DNA from: Rhizobiaceae bacterium
GTDB taxonomy: Bacteria > Pseudomonadota > Alphaproteobacteria > Rhizobiales > Rhizobiaceae
Direction of reading: 5' to 3'
DNA: 64,000 nt
Assembly (NCBI GenBank): GCA_029233925.1
Contig: JARGOX010000027.1
Coordinates: forward strand, 23,476-87,475
The first letter of the stretch is position 1, and each line of letters opens with the position of its first letter. This document shows, piece by piece, positions 38,319-50,672 of the stretch. A model generated the notes under the pieces. The model ran no database searches, was not told the origin of the DNA, and saw only the letters and a program-made list of their open reading frames with translations. Both the position numbers and the translations under genes were made by a program.

Positions 38319-39728
38319 CTAGACCGAATAGTACATATCGTACTCAACCGGATGAGGAGTGTGCTCATACCGGATGACTTCTTCCATTTTCAGGTCGATA
38401 TAGGATTCGATCTGGTCTTCCGTGAACACGCCACCGGCTGTCAGGAACTGATTGTCATCAGCAAGGCATTCAAGAGCCTCCCGCAGCGATGCGCTGACGG
38501 TTGGAATCTGGCTGAGTTCCGCTGGTGGCAGATCATACAGATCCTTGTCCATGGCTTCGCCTGGATGAATCTTGTTCTTGATGCCATCAAGACCGGCCAT
38601 CAGCATGGACGAAAACGCCAGATAGGGATTAGCTGTCGGGTCAGGGAAACGCACTTCCACGCGCTTGGACTTCGGTGAAGATCCGAATGGAATACGGCAG
38701 GAAGCTGAACGGTTGCGGGCAGAATAGGCCAGCAGAACCGGTGCTTCAAATCCAGGCACCAGACGTTTGTAGGAGTTGGTGGATGGATTGGTGAAGGCGT
38801 TCAGTGCCTTGGCGTGTTTGATGATACCACCGATATAGAACAGGCAACTTTCCGACAGTCCGGCATACTCGTCGCCGGCAAAGGTCGGCTTGCCATCTTT
38901 CCAGATCGACTGATGCACATGCATGCCGGTACCATTATCGCCATAAACCGGTTTCGGCATGAATGTGGCGGTCTTGCCATAGGCATTGGCAACCTGATGC
39001 ACGACATATTTGTATATCTGCATTTTGTCGCCATTGCGTGTCATCGTATCGAACATGATGCCAAGCTCATGTTGTGCCGCCGCCACTTCGTGGTGGTGCT
39101 TTTCAACCGTGATGCCCATTTCAGTCAGAACGGTCAGCATTTCTGAACGCATATCCTGCGCGCTGTCGATCGGTGGGACGGGGAAATATCCGCCCTTCAT
39201 GCGGGGCCGGTGACCCAGGTTGCCGACTTCATAGGCTGTGTCATTGTTGGATGGCAGCTCGCCACTGTCGACTGCAAATCCCGTATTGTAGGGATCAGTC
39301 GAGAAACGGACATCATCAAAAACAAAAAACTCGGCTTCCGGCCCGACCATGATCGTGTCGCCGATACCCGATGCCTGCAGATAGGCTTCTGCCCTTTTGG
39401 ACGTGCCGCGCGGGTCACGCGCATAGGGTTCACCTGAAATCGGATCCAGAATGTCACACATGATGGAAAGCGTAGACTGCGCAAAGAACGGATCCGTATG
39501 CACTGTTGCCGTGTCGGGCATCAACACCATGTCGGATTCATTGATGGCCTTCCAGCCGGCAATGGACGAACCGTCGAACATGACGCCATCGGCAAACATG
39601 TCTTCATCGACAATTGTCACATCCATGGTCAGATGCTGCATTTTGCCGCGTGGGTCGGTAAATCGCAAATCAACGAATTTCACATCATTGTCTTTGATCT
39701 GCTTGAGAATATCAGAGGCACTGGTCAT
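38319..39728 (-). CDS. glnA: Glutamine synthetase type I
   Basis: A 469-residue dodecameric GS-I that makes glutamine from glutamate, ammonia and [39 protein letters not shown] and the [15 protein letters not shown] stretch mark it. Tyr398 in DKDLYDLPP corresponds to the adenylylation site, so GlnE-type control is expected. It lies 53 bases after glnB and ends at a strong terminator. Confidence 0.97.
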   Translation of the reverse strand: MTSASDILKQIKDNDVKFVDLRFTDPRGKMQHLTMDVTIVDEDMFADGVMFDGSSIAGWKAINESDMVLMPDTATVHTDPFFAQSTLSIMCDILDPISGEPYARDPRGTSKRAEAYLQASGIGDTIMVGPEAEFFVFDDVRFSTDPYNTGFAVDSGELPSNNDTAYEVGNLGHRPRMKGGYFPVPPIDSAQDMRSEMLTVLTEMGITVEKHHHEVAAAQHELGIMFDTMTRNGDKMQIYKYVVHQVANAYGKTATFMPKPVYGDNGTGMHVHQSIWKDGKPTFAGDEYAGLSESCLFYIGGIIKHAKALNAFTNPSTNSYKRLVPGFEAPVLLAYSARNRSASCRIPFGSSPKSKRVEVRFPDPTANPYLAFSSMLMAGLDGIKNKIHPGEAMDKDLYDLPPAELSQIPTVSASLREALECLADDNQFLTAGGVFTEDQIESYIDLKMEEVIRYEHTPHPVEYDMYYSV

Positions 39729-39781
39729 TCATTATTCCTCGTTCGATAATTGTTGTTTGAATGGTTTTTCTGCGATGCTGA

Positions 39782-40507
<726 letters not shown>

Positions 40508-42013
40508 ATGAGCGCAAAAGAGATGATTTTATCACCACCTGCGATGACCTGTGTTGATCATGCTGCCATTCAGTCGGGCATTGATGGTTACAATCTGATG
40601 GTGATTGCAGGGGCGGCGATCGCTGCCTGCGCCTTTGAACACTATCCGGCAACCGATGAGGTGCTGGTTTTGTGTGGTCCAGGCAACAATGGTGGCGATG
40701 GTTATGTCGCGGCTCGTATTCTGTGTTCGAGTGGCATGACGGTACGGCTCTATTCTTCCATTGATCCGGATGCCCTGACGGGCGATGCCGCCAGGGCGCG
40801 CAGCGACTGGCCCGGCGCCATTCTGGACCTTGAAGACCTCGAACCAGGGAGGGGGCAAGTCGTTATTGATGCTTTGTTCGGGGCCGGACTTGATCGTCCG
40901 GTCGTTGGTTCCGTGGCCAGGGCCATTCAGAAAGTCCGAGAGGCCAAAACCCCGGTCATTTCGGCCGACCTTCCATCTGGTGTTTCCGGCAGGACGGGTG
41001 CGGTTGAGGGCGTGGCCATGAAAGCTGCACACTCCATCACGTTTGCGGCCCCCAAACCGGGCCATTTCCTGCTGCCCGGACTGGAACTCTGCGGCAAGGT
41101 CACGGTGGTGGACATTGGCATTCCGCATCGGTTGATCAAGGCACATGCAGAAGACCTCTGGGTTAATGATCCGGCACTGTGGTCCAGTGACCTGCCGGCA
41201 ATTGGTTCTGCAAGTCACAAATACAAACGTGGCCACCTGGCTGTGTTCAGCGGTGGCGCCTTTCAAAGCGGTGCGGCCAGATTGGCCGCAAGTGCTGGTT
41301 TGAGAAGCGGTGCAGGGCTTGTCACGATATTGTCTCCGGCGTCCGCCATGGCCGAGGTCGCCAACCATCTGACCGCGATCATGTTGCGCAAAGTTGACAA
41401 TGACGCGGACCTGCATGCCTTGCTTGCCGACGAACGCCTCAGTGGCTTCGTGCTTGGCCCGGGGTTTGGCGTGGAGGACAAGGCGCGAGCATTTGTCTCG
41501 AGCCTGGCAACATCCGGGAGACCACTCGTTCTTGATGCCGATGGTATCAGCGCTTTTTCCGGCGATCCGCAAAGCCTTTTCGGACTATTCAGTGACGGTC
41601 CGCCCCGGCTGGTTTTGACGCCGCATGAGGGCGAGTTCTCCCGGTTGTTTCCGGACCTGCATGCCGACAAGACCCTTTCCAAGGTTGATCGTGCGCGGCA
41701 GGGCGCCTTGCGGGCAAATGCAGTTGTTATTTACAAGGGGGCCGATACGGTCGTCGCGTCCCCGGATGGCCGCGCGGTCATAAACACCAATGCCCCGCCC
41801 TGGCTTGCAACGGCCGGTTCGGGCGATTGCCTGGCCGGGATTGTCGGTGCGCTTGTCGCGCAGAATATGCCGGTTTTCGAGGCCGGAGCGGCTGCGGCTT
41901 ACATGCACGGCATGGCGGCGATTGCGGCCGGTGAGGGGCTCACCGCCGAGGACTTGCCATCTGGAATTCCACCTCCCGGATTATTGAAAAGACAACAGGG
42001 CAGGGAGCAATGA
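40508..42013 (+). CDS. nnrD: Bifunctional NAD(P)H-hydrate epimerase/dehydratase
   Basis: A 501-residue fused repair enzyme. The N-terminal epimerase domain (YjeF_N, to about residue 215) has VLCGPGNNGGDGYVAAR and ISADLPSGV; the C-terminal ADP-dependent dehydratase has GAARLAASAGLRSGAGLVTI, VLDADGISAF, LTPHEGEF and TAGSGDCLAGIVGAL. Together they regenerate NAD(P)H from its hydrated forms. Start is ATG 40508; an in-frame start at 40472 has no better ribosome-binding site. It overlaps the cupin gene by ATGA. Confidence 0.94.
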   Translation: MSAKEMILSPPAMTCVDHAAIQSGIDGYNLMVIAGAAIAACAFEHYPATDEVLVLCGPGNNGGDGYVAARILCSSGMTVRLYSSIDPDALTGDAARARSDWPGAILDLEDLEPGRGQVVIDALFGAGLDRPVVGSVARAIQKVREAKTPVISADLPSGVSGRTGAVEGVAMKAAHSITFAAPKPGHFLLPGLELCGKVTVVDIGIPHRLIKAHAEDLWVNDPALWSSDLPAIGSASHKYKRGHLAVFSGGAFQSGAARLAASAGLRSGAGLVTILSPASAMAEVANHLTAIMLRKVDNDADLHALLADERLSGFVLGPGFGVEDKARAFVSSLATSGRPLVLDADGISAFSGDPQSLFGLFSDGPPRLVLTPHEGEFSRLFPDLHADKTLSKVDRARQGALRANAVVIYKGADTVVASPDGRAVINTNAPPWLATAGSGDCLAGIVGALVAQNMPVFEAGAAAAYMHGMAAIAAGEGLTAEDLPSGIPPPGLLKRQQGREQ

Positions 42014-42372
42014 ACCAAAAGCCATCTGACTGCCAAAGAGGCAATCTGTTTGAAAATCTGCCAACCAGCCCGCAGAGAGATGAGATTTTCGAATGCCTGA
42101 CTTCTGCCGCAGGTGTGAAAATTGAACGTATCATCTCCACCGGTCAGGCAACGCCGCAGGGCGAATGGTATGATCAGGAGCAGGATGAATGGGTTGTCGT
42201 CATTGCCGGAGCCGCCCGGTTGCAAATCGAAAATGAGGCGGAAGAGCGAGGGCTTGCCGCCGGTGACTGGTTATTGCTGCCGGCCCATTGTCGTCATCGG
42301 GTAACCTGGACACAGGCGCAACCGGCCACGCTCTGGCTGGCTGTTCATATGTCACCAGACACCCTGAAATGA
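42010..42372 (+). CDS. Cupin domain protein
   Basis: A 120-residue single-domain cupin. PQGEWYDQEQDEWVVVIAGAARLQ and GDWLLLPAHCRHRVTWT give the two cupin motifs, with His and Glu positions for a metal only partly conserved. It overlaps the nnrD stop and is probably translationally coupled to it. Small cupins of this type are often found near repair or metabolic genes; the ligand is unknown. Confidence 0.75.
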   Translation: MNQKPSDCQRGNLFENLPTSPQRDEIFECLTSAAGVKIERIISTGQATPQGEWYDQEQDEWVVVIAGAARLQIENEAEERGLAAGDWLLLPAHCRHRVTWTQAQPATLWLAVHMSPDTLK

Positions 42373-42408
42373 CACAGCAGACAATGAACGTTCATTGTCT
42401 CCAGACGG

Positions 42409-45327
42409 CTATTCTGCCGCCTGTATGTTTTTGATGGGTCGCCTCTGCAGCAATTCCTTGAGGAACTGCCCGGTGTAGGAACGCGGTTCCTTGACGATGT
42501 CTTCGGGTGTTCCGAAGGCAACAACCTCACCGCCGCCGTCACCACCTTCAGGTCCCATGTCGATGACATGGTCGGCCGTCTTGATCACTTCCAGATTGTG
42601 TTCGATGACCACAACGCTATTGCCCTGATTGACAATCTCGTGCAGCACATCAAGCAGTTTTGCCACATCATGAAAATGCAGACCGGTTGTCGGTTCATCC
42701 AATATATAAAGGGTGCGGCCCGTTGAGCGTTTCGACAGTTCCTTGGCCAGCTTTACCCGTTGCGCTTCTCCGCCCGAAAGGGTGTTCGCCTGCTGGCCGA
42801 CCTTGATATAGTCCAGTCCGACGCGCCTGAGCGTAACCAGTTTGTCGCGAACGGCCGGCACGGCGGCAAAGAATTCACAGCCTTCCTCCACCGTCATGTC
42901 AAGAATATCGGCTATGGATTTCCCCTTGAATGTGACTTCAAGCGTCTCCCTGTTATAACGTTTGCCGTGGCAGACATCGCACGTCACATAGACATCCGGC
43001 AGAAAGTGCATTTCTATCTTGATGACGCCATCGCCCTGGCAGGCCTCACAGCGCCCGCCCTTGACGTTGAACGAAAAACGCCCCGGCTGATAACCGCGCA
43101 CCTTGGATTCCGGCAATCCGGCAAACCAGTCACGAATGGGGGTGAAGGCACCTGTATAGGTTGCCGGGTTGGAACGCGGTGTCCTGCCGATCGGGGACTG
43201 GTCAATGTCGATGACCTTGTCGATATGCTGAAAGCCGTCGATCCGCTCATGCGCTGCCGGATGGTCCCGGGCACCCATGACCCGCCGGGCCGCTGCCTTG
43301 TAGAGCGTTTCAATCAGCAAAGTGGATTTGCCACCGCCGGATACACCCGTAACGGCAGTGAACACGCCAAGCGGTATGCTGGCGGTCACATTTTTCAGAT
43401 TGTTGGCACTGGCGCCAATGACCGTAAGCTGCCGCTTCTTGTCTATTTCGCGTCGCTCGGACGGGACGGCAACTTCCAATGCGCCGGAAAGATACTGACC
43501 GGTCAGGGAGGCAGGCGACGCCATGATATCGGCCGGTGTGCCCTTGGCAACAACCTCACCGCCATGAATCCCAGCTGCCGGGCCGATATCAACCACATAG
43601 TCGGCCGTCATGATGGCTTCCTCGTCATGCTCGACGACGATGACCGTATTGCCGATATCCCTGAGATGCTTGAGGGTTTCCAGCAAACGTGCATTGTCGC
43701 GCTGATGCAGGCCAATCGACGGTTCATCAAGGACGTAGAGAACGCCGGTCAGGCCCGAGCCGATCTGCGACGCCAGGCGAATACGTTGACTTTCCCCGCC
43801 CGACAGCGTGCCGGAATTGCGCGACAATGTCAGATAATCAAGCCCTACATCATCCAGAAATTTCAAACGCTCGCGGATCTCCTTGAAGATGCGGCCAGCG
43901 ATCTCATTTTGTTTATCGGTCAGTTTTTCCGGCAGGTCGCCAAACCATTTGCCGGCATCCCGGATCGACATTTCGCTGACTTGGCCGACATGAAATCCGG
44001 CAATCTTGACGGCCATGGATTCCGGTTTCAAGCGGTAGCCCTTGCAGGCCGGGCAGGCAGCAGCAGCCATGTAGCGCTCTATTTCTTCGCGCGCCCAGGC
44101 GGAATCGGTTTCCTTCCAGCGTCGTTCGAGATTGGGAATGATGCCTTCGAAGGTCTTGGATGTCTTGTAGGAACGCAGACCGTCATCATAATTGAAGTCA
44201 ATCTTGTCCTTTGTCCCGTATAGAATGGCGTCCTGCGCCGATTGCGGCAATGCGTTCCAGCGGTCACCCAGCTTGAAGTCAAAATGACGGCCGAGCGCTT
44301 CCAGGGTTTGTCCGTAATAGGGGGAACTGGATTTTGCCCAGGGCGCAATCGCTCCATCGCGCAATGTGCGTCCCGGCTCAGGAATGATCAGCGCCGTATC
44401 GATCTTCTTTTGCGTTCCAAGCCCGTCGCAGGTCGGACAGGCACCGAACGGATTGTTGAATGAAAACAGGCGGGGTTCAATTTCCGAAATGGTGAAGCCG
44501 GACACCGGGCAGGCGAATTTCTGCGAGAAAACCAGACGTTCGTGGGTCTCGTTCTTGGATTTGTTGGCACTGCCACCCGATGTGGCCTTTTCCGGCAATG
44601 GCTTGTCTGCAAGTTCTGCAACAGCCAGACCGTCTGCCAGAGTCAGGCAGGTTTCAAGACTGTCGGCCAGCCGCATGGCAAGATCGCTGCGCACCACAAC
44701 GCGGTCGACCACCACGTCGATGTCATGTTTGAATTTTTTGTCCAGCACGGGCACGTCGGCAATCTCGTGGTAGATTCCGTCAACCTTGACCCGTTGAAAG
44801 CCCTTTTTCATCAGGTCGGCAAGTTCCTTGCGATACTCACCTTTGCGACCGCGCACCAGAGGCGCCAGGATATAGAGACGCGTCCCTTCTTCCAGTGCCA
44901 TGACGCGATCAACCATCTGGCTGACCGTCTGACTCTCGATTGGCAGCCCGGTCGTCGGAGAATAGGGGACGCCGACGCGGGCAAAGAGCAGCCTGAGATA
45001 ATCGTAGATCTCTGTAACGGTGCCCACGGTTGATCGCGGGTTCCGTGACGTTGTTTTCTGCTCGATGGAAATGGCGGGTGACAGACCCTCTATCTGGTCG
45101 ACATCCGGTTTCTGCATCATTTCCAGAAACTGCCGGGCATAGGCTGACAGGCTTTCCACGTAACGCCTTTGACCCTCGGCATAGATTGTATCAAAAGCCA
45201 GCGATGACTTGCCGGACCCCGACAATCCGGTCATGACGATCAGCTTGTTGCGCGGCAGATCCAGGTCTACACCTTTAAGATTGTGTTCGCGGGCTCCGCG
45301 GATCGAGATGGTTTTCAGTTCGCTCAT
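42409..45327 (-). CDS. uvrA: Excinuclease ABC subunit A
   Basis: A 972-residue DNA-damage sensor of nucleotide excision repair. Two ABC ATPase modules are present: [23 protein letters not shown] near the N-terminus and [16 protein letters not shown] near residue 650; signature motifs [11 protein letters not shown] and [11 protein letters not shown] follow each. Zinc-binding cysteine clusters (CPxCxG and CxxCxGDG types) are visible. It diverges from ssb and shares the LexA box between them. Confidence 0.97.
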   Translation of the reverse strand: MSELKTISIRGAREHNLKGVDLDLPRNKLIVMTGLSGSGKSSLAFDTIYAEGQRRYVESLSAYARQFLEMMQKPDVDQIEGLSPAISIEQKTTSRNPRSTVGTVTEIYDYLRLLFARVGVPYSPTTGLPIESQTVSQMVDRVMALEEGTRLYILAPLVRGRKGEYRKELADLMKKGFQRVKVDGIYHEIADVPVLDKKFKHDIDVVVDRVVVRSDLAMRLADSLETCLTLADGLAVAELADKPLPEKATSGGSANKSKNETHERLVFSQKFACPVSGFTISEIEPRLFSFNNPFGACPTCDGLGTQKKIDTALIIPEPGRTLRDGAIAPWAKSSSPYYGQTLEALGRHFDFKLGDRWNALPQSAQDAILYGTKDKIDFNYDDGLRSYKTSKTFEGIIPNLERRWKETDSAWAREEIERYMAAAACPACKGYRLKPESMAVKIAGFHVGQVSEMSIRDAGKWFGDLPEKLTDKQNEIAGRIFKEIRERLKFLDDVGLDYLTLSRNSGTLSGGESQRIRLASQIGSGLTGVLYVLDEPSIGLHQRDNARLLETLKHLRDIGNTVIVVEHDEEAIMTADYVVDIGPAAGIHGGEVVAKGTPADIMASPASLTGQYLSGALEVAVPSERREIDKKRQLTVIGASANNLKNVTASIPLGVFTAVTGVSGGGKSTLLIETLYKAAARRVMGARDHPAAHERIDGFQHIDKVIDIDQSPIGRTPRSNPATYTGAFTPIRDWFAGLPESKVRGYQPGRFSFNVKGGRCEACQGDGVIKIEMHFLPDVYVTCDVCHGKRYNRETLEVTFKGKSIADILDMTVEEGCEFFAAVPAVRDKLVTLRRVGLDYIKVGQQANTLSGGEAQRVKLAKELSKRSTGRTLYILDEPTTGLHFHDVAKLLDVLHEIVNQGNSVVVIEHNLEVIKTADHVIDMGPEGGDGGGEVVAFGTPEDIVKEPRSYTGQFLKELLQRRPIKNIQAAE

Positions 45328-45507
45328 GGTCTCCGTCCGGGATCAAGCCGATCATTTTCTGCGCGAGGTATGAACCCCATGCCGTCTGTTGCGAATAATC
45401 AATGTGGGTATGCAGGTCATATGTAAGAAGTGCGCGCCATATGTCGAGATGCTCTCGAAACAATTCCACTCAGGTGATTCATTTGACAATACACTATAGT
45501 GGAACTA

Positions 45508-45522
45508 GAACATAATGCGAAC
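45508..45522. promoter_or_regulatory. LexA (SOS) box between uvrA and ssb
   Basis: GAACATAATGCGAAC fits the alphaproteobacterial LexA site GAAC-N7-GAAC exactly. On the minus strand it sits inside a possible uvrA promoter (TTGTTC, 17 bases, CACTAT). It could repress both divergent genes. No ORF in the surrounding 319-base region is supportable. Confidence 0.8.
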
Positions 45523-45646
45523 AAAAAAGCTCCTGTGGATAGACCAATGGCGGCGAACACAGGGCTGTCATATGGTTTATGGTCGCCGAAAATTGGAGGC
45601 CATGTGTTTGCAAGCCAAATACGTGGCCGGTTAATGAGGATGAATC

Positions 45647-46129
45647 ATGGCAGGCAGTGTCAATAAAGTAATTTTGGTTGGAAATCTGGGCGCTGACCCG
45701 GAAATTCGTCGGACACAGGACGGCAAGCCGATTGCCAATCTCCGGGTGGCCACTTCGGAAAGCTGGCGTGATCGCAGCAGTGGCGAGCGTCGCGAGCGCA
45801 CCGAGTGGCACCGTGTCGTCATTTTCAACGAAGGTCTTTGCAAGATCGTTGAGCAATATCTGCGCAAGGGCTCCAAGATCTATCTCGAAGGCCAGTTGCA
45901 AACACGCAAATGGCAGGACCAGGCGGGTGTGGACAAATACTCCACGGAGATCGTCCTGCAGGGATTCAATTCCAATCTGACGATGCTGGATGGCCGATCT
46001 GAATCCTCTGGCGGCGGCAGTGGCGGCGGCGGCAGCGGTTTTGGTGATTCCAATCAGCAATCGGACCGATCTTCACCATCCCAGGAAAGTAATTTTTCCC
46101 GTGACATGGATGATGAAATTCCGTTCTGA
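45647..46129 (+). CDS. ssb: Single-stranded DNA-binding protein
   Basis: A 160-residue OB-fold tetrameric [49 protein letters not shown] and [11 protein letters not shown] form the core (residues 1-110). A Gly/Ser-rich linker leads to the acidic tip MDDEIPF, which recruits repair and replication partners. It diverges from uvrA as in many bacteria. Confidence 0.97.
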   Translation: MAGSVNKVILVGNLGADPEIRRTQDGKPIANLRVATSESWRDRSSGERRERTEWHRVVIFNEGLCKIVEQYLRKGSKIYLEGQLQTRKWQDQAGVDKYSTEIVLQGFNSNLTMLDGRSESSGGGSGGGGSGFGDSNQQSDRSSPSQESNFSRDMDDEIPF

Positions 46130-46132
46130 TCA

Positions 46133-46150
46133 CAAGAGGCAATCCTCTTG
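46133..46150 (+). terminator. Short hairpin after ssb
   Basis: CAAGAGG and CCTCTTG pair perfectly around CAAT three bases after the ssb stop. There is no T-tract, so it may be a weak terminator or an RNA-stabilising hairpin. Confidence 0.45.
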
Positions 46151-46234
46151 ACACATCACAGCCCCGCTCGCGTTCAAGTGATTTTACGCGGGTGGGAAAA
46201 CATGCTTCAGGTAGCCTGAACATTGGAGGTGATG

Positions 46235-46627
46235 ATGGCCGGTTCCCTTAGGCGTGTATCAGGCTTTTTGCCTGTGTGTTTTCTGCTCGTGATGTTTTGC
46301 CCTGTAGACAGGGTGTTTGCAGGGGAAGCCGATGTTGTGGCAGTCGAAGCACGACAGGGATCCGATGGTTCCTGGCGTTTTGACGTGACCCTGCGCCATG
46401 GCGACGAAGGATGGGACCATTATGCCGATCGCTGGGACATTGTCGGTCCTGACGGCACGGTTTACGGCAATCGGGTGCTCGCCCATCCCCATGTCAATGA
46501 ACAACCTTTCACCCGAAGCCTCTCAGGCGTGGTCATTCCCGATAATCTGGTTTCGGTGGTCGTGCGCGGCCATGACCTGGTCCATGGTCTGGGTGGTAAA
46601 GAGCTTCAGGTTGATCTGCCCCGTTGA
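46235..46627 (+). CDS. Small exported protein of unknown function
   Basis: A 130-residue protein with a signal peptide (about residues 1-30, PVCFLLVMFCPVDRVFA) and a beta-rich mature part rich in His, Asp and Trp (LRHGDEGWDHYADRWDIVGPDG, LAHPHVNEQPFTRSLSG). ATG 46235 has GGAGG at five bases; ATG 46232 is adjacent. Similar short secreted proteins are known in alphaproteobacteria, but I recognise no function. Repeated His residues suggest possible metal binding. Confidence 0.65.
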   Translation: MAGSLRRVSGFLPVCFLLVMFCPVDRVFAGEADVVAVEARQGSDGSWRFDVTLRHGDEGWDHYADRWDIVGPDGTVYGNRVLAHPHVNEQPFTRSLSGVVIPDNLVSVVVRGHDLVHGLGGKELQVDLPR

Positions 46628-46688
46628 TCTGCCTCTTTCATCATCTGACATGTAACAGACCAATGTCATGGCGGGCGGGCCACTGACC

Positions 46689-47318
46689 TCAGCCCGCTGC
46701 CAATGTTTTGACACCGTCGGCAACAAATTGCACAGACAGGGCTGCCAGCAGCACTCCCAGCAAGCGTGTCAATATGTTCTGACCGGTCTGGCCCAATAGT
46801 CGATCAAGCCGGTTGGCGATCAGAAAAGAAGCAAAAAGCACCAGGACGACGAGCAGCAAGAGTCCGACCAGTTCGGTTCTGGCGACCGGGTCGGCGAATG
46901 TCGAGGACAACAGTATGATGGCCGAAATCGAGCCGGGACCGGCAATCAGCGGTATTGCCAGAGGGAAGGTTGCAATATCGCGAATATGGTCGTTGGTAAT
47001 GGCCAGCTTGGCGCTTTCCTCCCTGCGCTCCTTTCGCTTTTCAAAGATCATTTCAAAGGCGATCCAGAACAATAGCAATCCTCCGGCAACGCGAAAGGCA
47101 CCCATGGTGATGCCCAATGTCTGAAGGATACCCGACCCGGCAATGGCAAATATGGTCAGGATAACAAAAGCTGTGATGCAGGCGCGCAGCGCCACCTGAA
47201 ACCGTTGGCCCTGACTCATGCCAGACGTCAGTGCCAGAAAGAGCGGAGCGGTGCCCGGTGGATCAAGCATGACAAGCAATGTGACAAATGCGTTGAGGAA
47301 CGGATCCAATGCTGTCAT
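46689..47318 (-). CDS. MarC family membrane protein
   Basis: A 209-residue inner-membrane protein with about six hydrophobic segments. MLDPPGTAPLFLALT near residue 18 and IPLIAGPGSISAIILLSS near residue 127 are the two conserved half-repeats of the MarC/UPF0056 family. Function unknown; the early link to multiple antibiotic resistance was withdrawn. ATG 47318 follows GGAGAAGGA. It converges on the exported-protein gene. Confidence 0.85.
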   Translation of the reverse strand: MTALDPFLNAFVTLLVMLDPPGTAPLFLALTSGMSQGQRFQVALRACITAFVILTIFAIAGSGILQTLGITMGAFRVAGGLLLFWIAFEMIFEKRKERREESAKLAITNDHIRDIATFPLAIPLIAGPGSISAIILLSSTFADPVARTELVGLLLLVVLVLFASFLIANRLDRLLGQTGQNILTRLLGVLLAALSVQFVADGVKTLAAG

Positions 47319-47748
47319 TTCCTTCTCCATCGTCTGACCTATGAGGCAGTAACACGGCTGTCATAATGCGCCAAACAACCGTCTACGGTAGGTCTGTTCC
47401 ACAGTTCAAACGAGGTGCGTCGCCTGCAAAGTGATTCATCTGTTGGAAAACGCAGGAAAGCCATTTGTCCATGGGCTGGCGGTATAAACCGGCTACCTCG
47501 TCTATCTGTCGCCAGTTTTGTGTGGATATCAGCGCCCGCATCAGCAAAACAGCTGCAAAAAACACTATAAAAGTCACGATTTTACGACAACGAAAACACT
47601 CAACCGCGAGCCAGTCAGCAATAAATAACTAACACATTGAAAATGTTGGAATATTTGCTAAGTACATGGACCCATTGCAATTGGCTTTTCACCGGACGTT
47701 CGTCTATAACATGAACAACTGATTCTCAACTTACGACGGGTAACATCC
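47319..47748 (+). other. Intergenic region upstream of gyrA
   Basis: About 430 bases. A 64-codon minus-strand frame (47383-47577) starts with a hydrophobic stretch but lacks a ribosome-binding site and any recognisable motif, so it is not called. A gyrA promoter lies at the right-hand end. Confidence 0.45.
47682..47710 (+). promoter_or_regulatory. Probable sigma-70-type promoter of gyrA
   Basis: TTGGCT and TATAAC are separated by 17 bases, 38 bases before the gyrA start. Found by pattern only. Confidence 0.5.
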
Positions 47749-50583
47749 TTGTCAGATAATGACACTCCAATAAATCCGCCATCCGGTACGCCGGGCATAG
47801 AGCCGATCTCCATTGTGGAGGAAATGCAGCGCTCCTATCTCGACTACGCCATGAGCGTGATCGTCAGCCGGGCATTGCCCGATGTGCGTGATGGTCTGAA
47901 GCCTGTTCATCGGCGTATCCTCTACGCGATGCATGAGAGTGGATTTCACTGGAATAGAAAATATGTGAAATCCTCCCGCATCATCGGTGAAGTCATGGGT
48001 AAATATCACCCCCATGGCGACCAGGCGATTTATGATGCAATGGTGCGTATGGCGCAGGACTTCTCCATGCGCGTGCCGCTCATCGACGGTCAGGGCAATT
48101 TTGGCTCGATTGACGGTGATCCACCGGCAGCCATGCGTTACACGGAATCGCGCCTGGGCAAGGTTGCGCATGAACTGCTGGAGGATATTGACAAGGATAC
48201 GGTCGATTTCCAGGAGAACTATGACGCATCGGGCAGGGAGCCCCGCGTGGTTCCTGCGAGATTTCCCAATCTTCTGGTCAATGGCGCCGGCGGTATTGCC
48301 GTTGGGATGGCCACCAATATTCCGCCGCACAATCTGGGTGAAGTCATCAATGGCTGCATTGCGCTGATAGACAACCCGTCCATCGAATTATCTGAGTTGC
48401 AGGAATATATTCCCGGACCCGATTTTCCGACGGGTGGTCTCATTTTGGGGCGCTCGGGAATTCGTTCAGCCTATGAAACGGGACGTGGCTCCGTATTGAT
48501 GCGCGGTCTTGTCCATACCGAGACGATCCGCGGTGACCGCGAAGCGCTGATCATCACCGAGGTTCCCTATCAGGTCAACAAGTCAACGATGATCGAAAAG
48601 ATGGCGGACCTTGTGCGTGAAAAACGCATTGAGGGCATTTCCGACATCCGGGACGAATCCGACCGTGACGGCTATCGGGTTGTCATCGAGTTGAAGCGCG
48701 ATGCCGTTTCTGATGTCGTGCTCAACCAGCTCTACAGATTTACACCGCTGCAATCATCATTCGGTTGCAACATGGTGGCGCTCAATGGCGGCAAGCCTGA
48801 GCAGATGATCCTTCTGGACATGCTGAAAGCCTTCGTCGCCTTCCGCGAGGAGGTGATCAGCCGCCGTACAAAATTCCTGCTGAACAAGGTGCGCGAACGG
48901 GCCCATGTTCTGGTTGGTCTTGCCATCGCCGTTGCCAATATTGATGAAGTCATCGCACTGATCCGCAAGGCGCCCGATCCGGGCACTGCGCGTGCCCAGT
49001 TGATGGAACGCCGCTGGCCGGCAAGAGATGTCGCGTCTCTGATCCTCTTGATTGATGACCCGCGTCATCGGATCAACGAAGACGGTACCTACAATCTGTC
49101 TGAAGAGCAGGCGCGTGCCATTCTCGAGCTTCGTCTGGCACGACTGACGGCTTTGGGCCGAGACGAGATTGCCGATGAACTCAATGCGATCGGCGCGGAC
49201 ATCAAGGAATATCTCGATATTCTGCGGTCTCGTGAACGCATCATGGATATCGTTAAAAAAGAACTGACGGATGTTCGTGAAGAATTTGCCACACCCCGGC
49301 GCAGTGAAATCACTGAGGGCGGCGCGGATATGGATGATGAGGACCTCATCCAGCGCGAGGACATGGTCGTTACCGTTTCGCATTCGGGTTACATCAAGCG
49401 CGTGCCGCTTGCCATGTATCGCGCGCAGCGCCGGGGCGGCAAAGGCCGCTCAGGCATGTCGACGCGCGATGAGGATTTTGTCACGCGGCTCTTCGTGGCC
49501 AATACCCATACGCCTGTGCTGTTCTTTTCCTCACGCGGCATTGTCTACAAGGAAAAGGTCTGGCGGCTGCCCATCGGTTCGCCAACGGCCCGCGGCAAGG
49601 CATTGATCAACATGCTGCCTCTTGAACAGGGAGAGCGGATCACCTCGATCATGCCATTGCCTGAAGACGAGGAAAGCTGGAGCCAGCTGGACGTCATGTT
49701 CTCGACCACCCGGGGCACCATCAGACGCAATAAATTGTCCGACTTCGTCCAGGTCAATCGCAATGGCAAAATTGCCATGAAGCTTGACGACGAGAAAGAC
49801 GAAATTCTCAACGTGGAAACCTGCAACGAATTCGATGATGTTCTGCTGACAACGGCGCTGGGACAATGCATTCGATTCCCGACGACCGATGTGCGGGTCT
49901 TTGCCGGACGCAATTCCATTGGCGTTCGCGGCATTTCTCTGGCTGAGGGTGATCACGTCATCTCGATGACCATATTGGCCCATGTCGACGCAACGCCGGC
50001 CCATCGTGCAGCCTATATCCGATGGAGCAGGGCGGATGACGCCGAACTGGTCGGTGAAGATTCAGATATCCCGTCAACCGACGATCCCGATCCATTGACC
50101 GAAGAGCGCGCTCTGGAATTGCAGGCACGCGAGCAATTTGTTCTGACCGTCAGCGAAAAAGGATACGGCAAGCGTTCCTCATCCTACGATTTCAGGGTTT
50201 CGGGTCGCGGCGGCAAGGGTATTCGGGCAACCGATACCAGCAAAGTCAATGAAATCGGACCACTGATCGCTGCATTCCCCGTTGAGAATGGAGACCAGAT
50301 CATGCTGGTTTCCGATGCCGGTCAGCTGATCAGGGTTCCTGTTGACGGTATCCGGTTTGCCAGCCGCGCAACAAAGGGCGTCACCATTTTCTCCACGTCG
50401 AAAAAGGAAAAGGTCGTTTCCGTCGAGCGGATCAACGAACCGGATGCTGACGAGGAAGAATTGGACGGCGAAGCTGAAACGGCGGCTGTCTCTGGCGACG
50501 CTATTGCGCCGCAGCCTGAGGCTGCTGCAGATACGCCCGATGAAAATCCCGATCAGACGGATACAGATCCAACGGACGCATAA
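47749..50583 (+). CDS. gyrA: DNA gyrase subunit A
   Basis: A 944-residue type II topoisomerase subunit that cuts and rejoins DNA while GyrB supplies [36 protein letters not shown], the [14 protein letters not shown] region and [10 protein letters not shown] with the active-site Tyr identify it. C-terminal beta-pinwheel repeats include the GyrA box QRRGGKG. The residue equivalent to E. coli Ser83 is Gln92; the Asp87 equivalent is Asp96. An acidic, Ala/Asp-rich tail ends the protein. Start is TTG 47749. Confidence 0.96.
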   Translation: MSDNDTPINPPSGTPGIEPISIVEEMQRSYLDYAMSVIVSRALPDVRDGLKPVHRRILYAMHESGFHWNRKYVKSSRIIGEVMGKYHPHGDQAIYDAMVRMAQDFSMRVPLIDGQGNFGSIDGDPPAAMRYTESRLGKVAHELLEDIDKDTVDFQENYDASGREPRVVPARFPNLLVNGAGGIAVGMATNIPPHNLGEVINGCIALIDNPSIELSELQEYIPGPDFPTGGLILGRSGIRSAYETGRGSVLMRGLVHTETIRGDREALIITEVPYQVNKSTMIEKMADLVREKRIEGISDIRDESDRDGYRVVIELKRDAVSDVVLNQLYRFTPLQSSFGCNMVALNGGKPEQMILLDMLKAFVAFREEVISRRTKFLLNKVRERAHVLVGLAIAVANIDEVIALIRKAPDPGTARAQLMERRWPARDVASLILLIDDPRHRINEDGTYNLSEEQARAILELRLARLTALGRDEIADELNAIGADIKEYLDILRSRERIMDIVKKELTDVREEFATPRRSEITEGGADMDDEDLIQREDMVVTVSHSGYIKRVPLAMYRAQRRGGKGRSGMSTRDEDFVTRLFVANTHTPVLFFSSRGIVYKEKVWRLPIGSPTARGKALINMLPLEQGERITSIMPLPEDEESWSQLDVMFSTTRGTIRRNKLSDFVQVNRNGKIAMKLDDEKDEILNVETCNEFDDVLLTTALGQCIRFPTTDVRVFAGRNSIGVRGISLAEGDHVISMTILAHVDATPAHRAAYIRWSRADDAELVGEDSDIPSTDDPDPLTEERALELQAREQFVLTVSEKGYGKRSSSYDFRVSGRGGKGIRATDTSKVNEIGPLIAAFPVENGDQIMLVSDAGQLIRVPVDGIRFASRATKGVTIFSTSKKEKVVSVERINEPDADEEELDGEAETAAVSGDAIAPQPEAAADTPDENPDQTDTDPTDA

Positions 50584-50617
50584 AAAAATCCGGATGGCGT
50601 GAGCCATCCGGATTTTC
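50583..50617 (+). terminator. Rho-independent terminator of gyrA
   Basis: AAATCCGGATGGC pairs with GCCATCCGGATTT around GTGA and continues into TTC. It starts at the gyrA stop codon. Confidence 0.88.
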
Positions 50618-50672
50618 TGGGGACTTGATTGGAGGTCAGAAGTTTCCCAGTCGTTATTGTGTCAAGTGCGCT

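Noticed and set aside
42760..44223. 487-codon plus-strand frame opposite uvrA
   Set aside because: It is a shadow of the UvrA codons; no ribosome-binding site and no recognisable motif.
45494..46060. 188-codon minus-strand frame over ssb and the LexA box
   Set aside because: Opposite a certain ssb gene and across its promoter; sequence has no family features.
47383..47577. 64-codon minus-strand frame with hydrophobic start before gyrA
   Set aside because: GTG start without ribosome-binding site and no known motif.
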